From the NCBI GenBank assembly GCA_016935755.1, contig JAFGQI010000117.1:1-64000 (forward strand): a DNA stretch of 64,000 nucleotides, read 5' to 3'. The notes beneath the pieces were generated by a model, which saw only the letters and a list, made by a program, of their open reading frames with translations, was not told where the DNA came from and did no database searches. Within the stretch, counting starts at the first letter, position 1, and each line of letters starts with the position of its first letter. Both the position numbers and the translations under genes were made by a program. Below are positions 19,208-27,283 of this stretch, one piece after another. Source of the stretch: Anaerolineales bacterium. GTDB lineage: Bacteria > Chloroflexota > Anaerolineae > Anaerolineales > UBA4823.

Positions 19208-19998
19208 AAATCAAATTTGATCAGGTCTGGCTGCGGTTCGAGCCCTGGATTTCCACCCTGTTTGTCCTGGTCGGACTGGCAATCTGGGAGGTGGCGGCGC
19301 GCGCGGGGAAAGTTTCGATTCTATTCTTCCCCGCTCCCAGCACCATCTTTAGCACCCTTTTTGAATTGACCGTCAGCGGGAAAATTTTCGAGGCGACCGC
19401 AGCTACCCTCAGCCGATTAGTGATAGGCTTTATTATCGGTAGTGTTCCAGGGCTGATCCTGGGACTGACGATGGGTTGGCTGCCACGTGTGCGCGCCATT
19501 GCCGATCCAATCATTGCCGCCCTGCATCCCATCCCCAAAATTGCCATCTTTCCACTGATCATGATCATCTTCGGCATCGGCGAGGCATCTAAAATCGTGG
19601 CGATTGCTATCTCTGCCTTCTTCCCGGTGCTGATCAACAGCATGGCGGGGGTGCGCCAGATCAATCCAGTGTATTTCGAAGTGACCAAGAACTATGGCGC
19701 CAATCCATGGAAAATTTTTACCAGGGTGATCTTACCGGGCAGCCTGCCCCTGGTTCTCACCGGCGCCCGGCTGGCGATTAATATCGCCATGGTGATCGGG
19801 ATCGCGGTTGAGCTATCGGCTGCCAAAGAAGGTCTGGGCGTGATGGTCTGGTTCTCCTGGCAGACTCTGCGCACAGAAGAACTGTACGCCAGCCTGATCA
19901 TTATTGGCCTGCTCGGGTTTGGCATCAACCAGATCTTACAGCACCTTTCGCACCGGTTGGCCCCCTGGTACGATCTGCAAACTGACAAACAGTATTAA
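19204..19998 (+). CDS. ABC transporter permease (SsuC/TauC-like)
   Basis: TM-rich; GSVPGLILGLTMGWLPRVRAIADPIIAALHPIPKIAIFPLIMIIFGIGEASKI...EVTKNYGANPWKIFTRVILPGSLPLVLTGARLAINIA. TTG at 19204 overlapping upstream TGA is the likely start rather than 19147. Confidence 0.92.
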   Translation: MKIKFDQVWLRFEPWISTLFVLVGLAIWEVAARAGKVSILFFPAPSTIFSTLFELTVSGKIFEATAATLSRLVIGFIIGSVPGLILGLTMGWLPRVRAIADPIIAALHPIPKIAIFPLIMIIFGIGEASKIVAIAISAFFPVLINSMAGVRQINPVYFEVTKNYGANPWKIFTRVILPGSLPLVLTGARLAINIAMVIGIAVELSAAKEGLGVMVWFSWQTLRTEELYASLIIIGLLGFGINQILQHLSHRLAPWYDLQTDKQY

Positions 19999-20000
19999 TC

Positions 20001-22745
20001 ATGGCAAAACCATTCACCGAACCCGCTATTCAAAAACCCAAAGACTTCATTCCATTCCCCAAAGAAGTCCTGCAAAGCTCCTTTGTCCATCGTTTTGAAC
20101 AGATGGCGCGCCAGTTTCCAGCTGCTATGGCGGTGCACTCCCTGACTGAAACCTTCACTTACCAAAAGTTGAATGAGACGGCTAATCGTCTGGCCCATAC
20201 CATCCTGAACCAGCGCGGCCAAGGTTCTGAGCCGATCGTATTTATCCTGGAACACGACTCAGCAGCTATCCTTGCCCTGGTGGGAATATTGAAGGCGGGG
20301 AAGGCCTATGTGCCTGTTGATCCGGCTTATCCGCCAGCCCGCATCGCCCACATACTGGAGAATACCCGTACTCCGCTGGTAATTACGAACGATCAAAATC
20401 TGGGCCTGGTGAACAGGCTGCTGGAACAGCACCAGGACATTGAGGTGGTAAATCTACAGCACCTGCCCGTAAATGCTCGCTCAGATAACCCGGCGCTGGA
20501 AATATCCCCCGAAGATCTGGCTTATATCCTGTATACCTCAGGCTCAACCGGTCAGCCGAAAGGGGTGATGCACACTCACCGGGACGCGCTGCACAACACC
20601 TTTGCTCTCTGCAGCGATTTTCACATTTCGCCCAGCGACCGGTTTGCGCTCTTTATTACTCTGGGTTTCGAGGCATCACGTTTCTCAATCTACAGCGCCC
20701 TGTTGAACGGCGGCGCCCTGTGCATGTACGATATCCGTTCCCTGGGGCTATCTTCTCTGCCTGCCTGGATCAACCAGCAGGGTATCACCGTCCTGCTCTC
20801 CACTCCTTCGACATTTCGCCACATGTTTGATCTGGTACCCATGGGCGAAAAACTATCCAGTGTGCGTCTGATTATCCTGGGCGGCGAAGCGGTCCGCAAT
20901 CAGGACGTACGCCTGTTTCGCCAGCATTTTACCAGGACCTGCGTACTGGCAAACACCCTCGGCATGACTGAAACCGGCGTGGTCGCCCGTTACATTGTTG
21001 ACCACCAGGCCCGCCTGGCAGGTCACAATGTTCCTGCAGGTTTCCCCACAGGCGACAAAGTCATTCTGGTAGTTGATGAAGCTGGAAAGCCAGTGGGCGA
21101 GAACCAGGTGGGTGAGATCCTGGTCAGAAGCCAGTATCTTTTCCCCGGCTATTGGGCGGACCAGGCTCTGACTAATCAGAAAATCTATACCGACCCGGGC
21201 GACAGCCGCTACCGCATTTTCCGCACCGGTGATTTGGGCCAGAGAAGGCCGGACAGCGTTTTGGAACACCTGGGCCGGAAGGATTCACAAATTAAGATCC
21301 GCGGCTATCGAGTTGATACGGCTGAAATCGAGGCCGTGCTGGAACAGCACCCTGGTATCCGGGATGTCGCCGTGATCGCCCGCCCCAGCCAACTCTCGCC
21401 AGATGAGAATCAACTGGTGGCCTATGTAGTCACCCAGAGCAGGCCTGCGCCGACCAAGAAAGAGCTGATCGGTTTTGTAGCCAGAGTACTCCCTGACTAT
21501 ATGGTTCCTTCACTGATGGTTTTCATGGATTCCTTGCCCTTGACCTCCACCGGAAAAGTAAACCACCAGTCCTTGCCAGCGCCCGAAGAACTGGGTCAGG
21601 CAAAAGAGAGCGAATATATCGCCCCCAGGAACGATCTTGAGAAGCAGTTGGTGAGTATCTGGGAAAAAGTGCTGAAAAAACACCCGATCGGCATCAGAGA
21701 AGATTATTTTGAGTTAGGTGGCAGTTCGTTAAGCGCAGCCCAGCTCTTTACGCAGATCGAAAAAACGCTCCATAAAAAGCTGCCCCTATCTACCCTGTTT
21801 CAGGCCCCCACGATAGAAAAACAGGCCGAACTGCTCCAGCATGGCAACTGGGCTCCAGAATGGTCCTCTCTGGTAGGTTTGCAGACCTCCGGGTCCAAGC
21901 CACCCATTTTCCTGGCTGCTCCTGTGGGCGGGAACGTGCTATCCTACCACGATTTGCTCATGCATCTGCCCCCCGACCAGCCCTGTTATGGTTTGCAGGC
22001 AGTTGGATTGGATGGCATCCAGGTTCCACAGAAGAATGTTGGCGAAATCGTCGATCACTATATCAAAGAAGTCCTCACCGTGCAGCCAGAGGGACCTTAT
22101 TACCTGGCAGGCTCTTCCTTTGGTGGCATCGTAGCCTATGAGATGGCCCAAAAACTCCATGACATGGGCAAACAGATAGCGTTAGTCATCATGTTTGACG
22201 CCTATGGGCCGAATTACCCCAATCGCCTGCCCAGTACATCCCGTCTACACCGACGCGTGTTCAAATACCTGCGGCGCATTGACACCCACCTGAGCAATTT
22301 GGCTTATACAAATTGGAAAGGCCGAATGGCGTATATTCGGGTGAAAGGTAAAAAGCTTGTTACTCGCCTTTCGCGTTGGTTCCGCGAGCGGGTAGATCAG
22401 ATCATCCACCCACTGCCTCGCGAGTTGAAGAAAATTAAAACTGTCCACATGGGCGCGGCAAAGAAACGAAACCGCCATATGAGAGAAATGCGCCGCTTCG
22501 GGGGCAGGCTGGTGCTGTTTCGCGCCACCAAACAGCCCATGGGTATCTACCCTGATCCCACCCTGGGATGGGGCAAAGTGGTTGGCGAAGCCATCGAAGT
22601 ATATGAAATCCCCGGCCATCATACTTCGATCATTTACGAACCACGAGTGCATTCGCTGGCAGATATTATCAACCGGATTCTCGCCGAGGCGCAAAGCAAA
22701 AACAGCCGCCCGGTAGATGAAAACCCGGCTGATCAGACCAGCTAA
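20001..22745 (+). CDS. Single-module A-T-TE nonribosomal peptide synthetase-like enzyme (adenylation, carrier, thioesterase; no condensation domain)
   Basis: LAYILYTSGSTGQPKGVMHTH (A3); NTLGMTE (A5); YRIFRTGDLGQRRPD (A7); LGRKDSQIKIRGYRVDTAEIE (A8); LPLTSTGKVN (A10); DYFELGGSSLSAAQLF (carrier Ser); AGSSFGGIVAYEMA (TE GxSxG), candidate His in PGHHTSII. Confidence 0.93.
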   Translation: MAKPFTEPAIQKPKDFIPFPKEVLQSSFVHRFEQMARQFPAAMAVHSLTETFTYQKLNETANRLAHTILNQRGQGSEPIVFILEHDSAAILALVGILKAGKAYVPVDPAYPPARIAHILENTRTPLVITNDQNLGLVNRLLEQHQDIEVVNLQHLPVNARSDNPALEISPEDLAYILYTSGSTGQPKGVMHTHRDALHNTFALCSDFHISPSDRFALFITLGFEASRFSIYSALLNGGALCMYDIRSLGLSSLPAWINQQGITVLLSTPSTFRHMFDLVPMGEKLSSVRLIILGGEAVRNQDVRLFRQHFTRTCVLANTLGMTETGVVARYIVDHQARLAGHNVPAGFPTGDKVILVVDEAGKPVGENQVGEILVRSQYLFPGYWADQALTNQKIYTDPGDSRYRIFRTGDLGQRRPDSVLEHLGRKDSQIKIRGYRVDTAEIEAVLEQHPGIRDVAVIARPSQLSPDENQLVAYVVTQSRPAPTKKELIGFVARVLPDYMVPSLMVFMDSLPLTSTGKVNHQSLPAPEELGQAKESEYIAPRNDLEKQLVSIWEKVLKKHPIGIREDYFELGGSSLSAAQLFTQIEKTLHKKLPLSTLFQAPTIEKQAELLQHGNWAPEWSSLVGLQTSGSKPPIFLAAPVGGNVLSYHDLLMHLPPDQPCYGLQAVGLDGIQVPQKNVGEIVDHYIKEVLTVQPEGPYYLAGSSFGGIVAYEMAQKLHDMGKQIALVIMFDAYGPNYPNRLPSTSRLHRRVFKYLRRIDTHLSNLAYTNWKGRMAYIRVKGKKLVTRLSRWFRERVDQIIHPLPRELKKIKTVHMGAAKKRNRHMREMRRFGGRLVLFRATKQPMGIYPDPTLGWGKVVGEAIEVYEIPGHHTSIIYEPRVHSLADIINRILAEAQSKNSRPVDENPADQTS

Positions 22746-22848
22746 CATCCATCAGGTAAAAATTTTCCTGCCTGGAGAGATGGATTCCCGGGGTATAATC
22801 TAATCAATCTGATATCTATCACTTTACTATCATAACAAGGAGGCTTGT

Positions 22849-23493
22849 ATGCTCGTCGGCGAACGTATGTCAAAACCGGTTATTACCATTTCCCCCGACA
22901 TGCCCATCGTGGATGCTCTCAATATGATGCGGCGCGAACATATTCGTAGGGCTCCAGTTGTTAAAGACGGGAAAATGGTGGGCATTGTCTCAGACAAAGA
23001 TTTGCTCAATGCCTCTCCCTCGCCGGCTACCTCACTTAGCGTTTGGGAGATGAATTACCTGCTGAGCAAAATTACCGTCAAAGAAGTGATGACCAAGGAT
23101 ATTCTTACGGTAACCGAGGACACCCCTATCGAAGAAGCTGCCCGCGTGATGGCAGATAATAAAGTCGGCGGTTTGCCAGTTTTGCGAGGAGATCACGTTG
23201 TTGGCATCATCACCGAGACTGATCTATTCAAGGTTTTCTTGGAACTGATGGGCGCTCGTGAACCGGGCGTTCGCCTCACGGCTTTGATGCACGAGAAAAA
23301 GGGTCAGCTTGCCAGGCTCTCACAGGCAATCTCTGCTGCAGGCGGCAATTTTGTTGCTTTTGGGCAGTTCATCGGCTCCGATCCTTCCAATCGTCTGATC
23401 ACTTTCAAAGTCGCCGATCTGGATTTGCAGCAGTTGAAAGATATTGTCGAACCGATGGTGATCAAGATAGTCGATATCCGCGACTGTCCATAA
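22849..23493 (+). CDS. CBS-pair + ACT-like domain protein (AcuB-like)
   Basis: MSKPVITISPDMPIVDALNMMRREHIRRAPVVKDGKMVGIVSDKDLL...VKEVMTKDILTVTEDTPIEEAARVMADNKVGGLPVL...VGIITETDLF; C-terminal ACT-like; AAGGAGG SD; TATAAT at 22794-22799. Confidence 0.88.
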   Translation: MLVGERMSKPVITISPDMPIVDALNMMRREHIRRAPVVKDGKMVGIVSDKDLLNASPSPATSLSVWEMNYLLSKITVKEVMTKDILTVTEDTPIEEAARVMADNKVGGLPVLRGDHVVGIITETDLFKVFLELMGAREPGVRLTALMHEKKGQLARLSQAISAAGGNFVAFGQFIGSDPSNRLITFKVADLDLQQLKDIVEPMVIKIVDIRDCP

Positions 23494-23515
23494 TCGCGAG
23501 CCTGTCTTCTAATAG

Positions 23516-23561
23516 AGAAGTGCAATGCGCTGGCCGTTAAACACCGGTGCGTTGCACTTCT
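23516..23561. terminator. Inverted repeat between convergent genes (candidate bidirectional terminator)
   Basis: AGAAGTGCAA (23516-23525) ... TTGCACTTCT (23552-23561), 26-nt loop that includes the stop codon of the minus-strand gene. Confidence 0.45.
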
Positions 23562-25015
23562 TTCACTTCTGCTGTTTTCAGTTTCCCCCAGCCAGCCCGC
23601 TTGAGCCTCTGACCTTCCTGGGAAATGCGCTGCCAGGATTTTTCAATTTCATCCACCTCATCCGGGGTCTCCGGGTATTCTCCATAACGAACCCGGACAT
23701 AGGCTTGCGTAATCAGCGCCAAATCAGCATGTACAGCCGCGAATAATTCTCCCATGATGGGCAGAAACTCCAGCGGGGTCTTTGACGGCGGGCGGGGTAG
23801 ATTTAATTCCTGACATAATTCCATCAACTGAGCATAGATGCGCCGCACACGGGCAGCCGCCAATAATCGCTGAGCTGGTCTCAGCCGGGCGGCCCATCCA
23901 TCCAGGGCGTCTTGCAAGGCTTTACGCAGCAGCCTGCGAGCATCACCCTCCCGAAGTAAAGATTCCATCTCGCCAACATTGCGAGGTTGGCTTCTGTTGA
24001 ATGCCCGGCGGGCGCGCAGGATCAGGAGGATCACGATCAGCAGCACGACTGCCCAGAAAATCACCGCTTGCAGCCAGGGAGCAATCGGTTCTGGTGGTTG
24101 GTAGATTTCAGGAGGCAAATATGCCAGAGGCGCTTGCTCGGGAAGAACGGTAGGCGTATCCAAAAATTTTCTAAGGAGTGGGATCAGGGGACCCATGAAT
24201 TGCGAAATTGCCAGCGCAGGCAGAGCCACAATGAACAAGGCTATCGCCACCAATAGTTTGACGCCCTCGGCTAGCAGGTTCAGGAGCAACTGATATTGAC
24301 CCGTCAATAAGCTGCCGAATACTGCCGAAATAGCAACCGCAGAACCAAGAACCCCCGTCGTGCCCAAGAACCAGCGGCGATCAAAAGGGTTCTTGCTGAT
24401 CCCTTTGTGGATGCCTACATAGGAAACCCGGGCGATAATCACAGCTAAAAAGCCAACGAACAAAAAGAGAATATACCAGAACAACCCTGGCGAATATTCT
24501 GTAAATTGGTTGACCATAAACAGGTAGCCGATAAACAGCAACAGGCCCAACTCAAACCTGCGCCAGGCAGTCATCGGCCGGATCGCTTCGCGCCCCAGAG
24601 TGAGCCCTCGCCACCATAACCACAAAACAAAAAACAGCACCAGGACAGCCCCCGGATCCAGATTTACCAGCCCATTGACCACCATCAAGGGGGGTCTCAG
24701 CAGCAATAAATTCTCTGCCAGGATCAGGCAAATGAACAGCAAAGCCCCCAGGATGATGATTTGGACATGCTTCAAAAACCTCAGCGTCTCCAGAGCGAGA
24801 GCGACGGCATAGCCTGCCAGCATAATCCCACCCAGCACAAGCCCGGCGCGGGGCAGCGAAGCGACATGGCTGATCTGAATGACTGTGCGATACCAGGGTA
24901 ATATCCAGCACAGTTCAACCACCACCAACAGCATCGCGGTAACCTGAGGCCACCACAACATGGGCGATCGCAGGGATCGATTTCGAACAACTGGTAGGTC
25001 GGGCTGATCTGACAA
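23537..25015 (-). CDS. Multi-TM membrane protein with DUF4129-like C-terminus
   Basis: Long TM-rich N-terminus; C-terminal RRIYAQLMELCQELNLPRPPSKTPLEFLP...YVRVRYGEYPETPDEVDEIEKSWQRI typical of DUF4129; next to DUF58 and MoxR. Confidence 0.8.
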   Translation of the reverse strand: MSDQPDLPVVRNRSLRSPMLWWPQVTAMLLVVVELCWILPWYRTVIQISHVASLPRAGLVLGGIMLAGYAVALALETLRFLKHVQIIILGALLFICLILAENLLLLRPPLMVVNGLVNLDPGAVLVLFFVLWLWWRGLTLGREAIRPMTAWRRFELGLLLFIGYLFMVNQFTEYSPGLFWYILFLFVGFLAVIIARVSYVGIHKGISKNPFDRRWFLGTTGVLGSAVAISAVFGSLLTGQYQLLLNLLAEGVKLLVAIALFIVALPALAISQFMGPLIPLLRKFLDTPTVLPEQAPLAYLPPEIYQPPEPIAPWLQAVIFWAVVLLIVILLILRARRAFNRSQPRNVGEMESLLREGDARRLLRKALQDALDGWAARLRPAQRLLAAARVRRIYAQLMELCQELNLPRPPSKTPLEFLPIMGELFAAVHADLALITQAYVRVRYGEYPETPDEVDEIEKSWQRISQEGQRLKRAGWGKLKTAEVKEVQRTGV

Positions 25016-25021
25016 GGTTGG

Positions 25022-26209
25022 CTATCCCTGGAATGGCGAATGGTATATTGTTACGCCAGGAATAACCGGTGGAGCCTGGCGAGCGAATGAAAATAACATG
25101 ACCTGGCGACCATGCTGTCGTAAACGCAAAATGGTCTCTGGCAAAGACTGGTCGACCAGACCAGTCACAATCACCAGGGTAGCGCCATACGGCAGGCGCG
25201 TTGCTTCATTGATCAAAAATCGTTCAAATGAGCCAGCTGAAAAAGGAGTCACACCAGCTAGAGCGGTCAACAAATGAACCAGCTGTTCGGGGGACCGCCC
25301 AGGCGGGACTCGAAAGGGTTGGTCGGCATGCGCCAGACAGCCATTGGAGATCAAGCCCACACGATACCCACTCTCCAACCCATGCTGCACCAGCGTTGCA
25401 GTCACGCGAACCAAATGCTCCAGCAGTTCCGGGTCAGTCCCCTCCCAATAGTGTGGAAAAGTAACGACATTCAAACAAATCACCATCACCTGGGCTGAGA
25501 TCGGCTGAAAAACCCGGACCATCAATTGGCTGGTCCGGGCTGTCGCAGGCCAGTGAATACGGCGGAAATCATCCTCCGGCTGATATTCGCGCACACCCAT
25601 CGGCTGGTTTGGATCTTCGTATAAACGTCTGCGGGCACGCCGGTCTCCAAAAGGATTGCTGGTAGGAAGCTGCATGGCCTGAAATGGAAACGGCTGCGGG
25701 AATACGGTCAGATAATCTGCCTGATCGTCCTCCCTCTGCCGTTCGAACAAGCCAAAGAGATCGCCGGATTCCAACCGGGCGGGGCCCAATTTGTAGATGC
25801 CTCGCTTGCGCAATAGCAATTCATAAGTCCGGCGATCGCGTTCGTACCAGCGCAGGCTGAAGAGGCTCAACAATGTCCCTATATCTGGCATATGGGTTGG
25901 AGAAAGCAGGTTTTCGTCGCTGGGCCCAACCAGCCGGGGCAGCGGATCAAACACCCGCAGCCAGGAAATCGGCAAAAATTTTCGGTTTTCCACCTCTAAT
26001 TGTAAGCTTAGCGATTCACCGGGAAACCCCCGGCGATAGATAAACCTCCGGTTATAAGAGACTTGGTCCAGAGAGCGGCGCTGCCACCAGCGCGCCAATC
26101 CACTGATCGCGGATAACATCAGTGTGAAGGCTGCTAATGGATAGATTTTTAGCCAAATAGCAGCAAGAAAGACCAGTCCAAGAAAAGGCCACCAGCTGAG
26201 CGGAGCCAA
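25022..26209 (-). CDS. DUF58 domain protein
   Basis: Two N-terminal TM; RRFIYRRGFPGESLSLQLEVENRKFLPISWLRVFD...DPNQPMGVREYQPEDDFRRIHWPATARTSQLMVRVFQP. TTG at 26209 preceded by GGAGGAG is a better start than 26299. Confidence 0.88.
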   Translation of the reverse strand: MAPLSWWPFLGLVFLAAIWLKIYPLAAFTLMLSAISGLARWWQRRSLDQVSYNRRFIYRRGFPGESLSLQLEVENRKFLPISWLRVFDPLPRLVGPSDENLLSPTHMPDIGTLLSLFSLRWYERDRRTYELLLRKRGIYKLGPARLESGDLFGLFERQREDDQADYLTVFPQPFPFQAMQLPTSNPFGDRRARRRLYEDPNQPMGVREYQPEDDFRRIHWPATARTSQLMVRVFQPISAQVMVICLNVVTFPHYWEGTDPELLEHLVRVTATLVQHGLESGYRVGLISNGCLAHADQPFRVPPGRSPEQLVHLLTALAGVTPFSAGSFERFLINEATRLPYGATLVIVTGLVDQSLPETILRLRQHGRQVMLFSFARQAPPVIPGVTIYHSPFQG

Positions 26210-26210
26210 A

Positions 26211-27146
26211 TCACTCCTCCACTGGCACTCGCACGGTGTCCACGATGCTGGCAACCAGTTCTTCCGGCCGGCGGCCGCGCAGCTGCGCCTGAGGCGCAAT
26301 CATCATCCGGTGAGTCAGCACATGAGGCGCCAGCTGTTTGACATCATCCGGTGTCACATAGTCGCGCTCCTGGATCGCCGCCCACGCCTGGGCTGCCTGG
26401 AAGAGAGAAAGTGTCGCTCTGGGGCTGGCGCCCAACTCAATCTCCTGGTGTTTGCGGGTGGCGCGCGCCACCTGGACAATATAATTGCGCACAGCCTCGG
26501 CAACCCGCACCTGCCTGCGCAGCGTCTGTAAATGCAAAATTTCTTCGGGGGTGGTCACCGCTGCCAATTCGGGCAGCGGGTCAGCCAGACGAAAACGCTC
26601 CAGGATTTCGTTTTCTTCCTCCTCAGTGGGATAGCCAATGGCGATGCGCAGCAGAAAACGGTCAATTTGAGCTTCAGGAAGAGGAAAAGTGCCTTCCAGC
26701 TCGACCGGGTTTTGGGTAGCCAGCACCAGAAACGGCCTGGGCAACGATCTGGTGATGCCATCTACTGTGATCTGGCGCTCCTGCATAGCTTCCAACAGAG
26801 CGGATTGCGTGCGCGGTGTCGCCCGGTTGATTTCATCCGCCAGAACCACCTGGCTCATAATCGGCCCCGGACGAAATTCAAATTCTTGTTTCTTCTGGTT
26901 GAACCAGTTCAAACCAGTGACATCAGAAGGCAGCAGATCGGGCGTGAACTGGATGCGCCGAAACGAAGACCCCAAGGAAACCGCCAGAGCCCGCGCCAGG
27001 GTTGTTTTCCCAATCCCAGGGACATCCTCTAGCAAGGCATGTCCCTCGCACAGCACTACCACCAGAGCCAGATTAATAGCCTCGTCCTTACCCACAATCA
27101 CTTTCTGAACATTCTCTCTTAAACGCCGGGCGACTTCTGCAATCAT
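26211..27146 (-). CDS. MoxR-family AAA+ ATPase
   Basis: VIVGKDEAINLALVVVLCEGHALLEDVPGIGKTTLARALA...QFTPDLLPSDVTGLNWFNQKKQEFEFRPGPIMSQVVLADEINRATPRTQSALLEAMQE. Confidence 0.95.
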   Translation of the reverse strand: MIAEVARRLRENVQKVIVGKDEAINLALVVVLCEGHALLEDVPGIGKTTLARALAVSLGSSFRRIQFTPDLLPSDVTGLNWFNQKKQEFEFRPGPIMSQVVLADEINRATPRTQSALLEAMQERQITVDGITRSLPRPFLVLATQNPVELEGTFPLPEAQIDRFLLRIAIGYPTEEEENEILERFRLADPLPELAAVTTPEEILHLQTLRRQVRVAEAVRNYIVQVARATRKHQEIELGASPRATLSLFQAAQAWAAIQERDYVTPDDVKQLAPHVLTHRMMIAPQAQLRGRRPEELVASIVDTVRVPVEE

Positions 27147-27283
27147 AGAAACCTCAAGTAGAAGAATATAATCTTCCATATAGTTTACCAGAGCTTAGAC
27201 GAAAAGGTTTTATCTCATCGAACGCTTACCGGAAAGCACTCGTGTTCTATATTATCAGCCTTTTGCGTTATAATCCTTCCACT

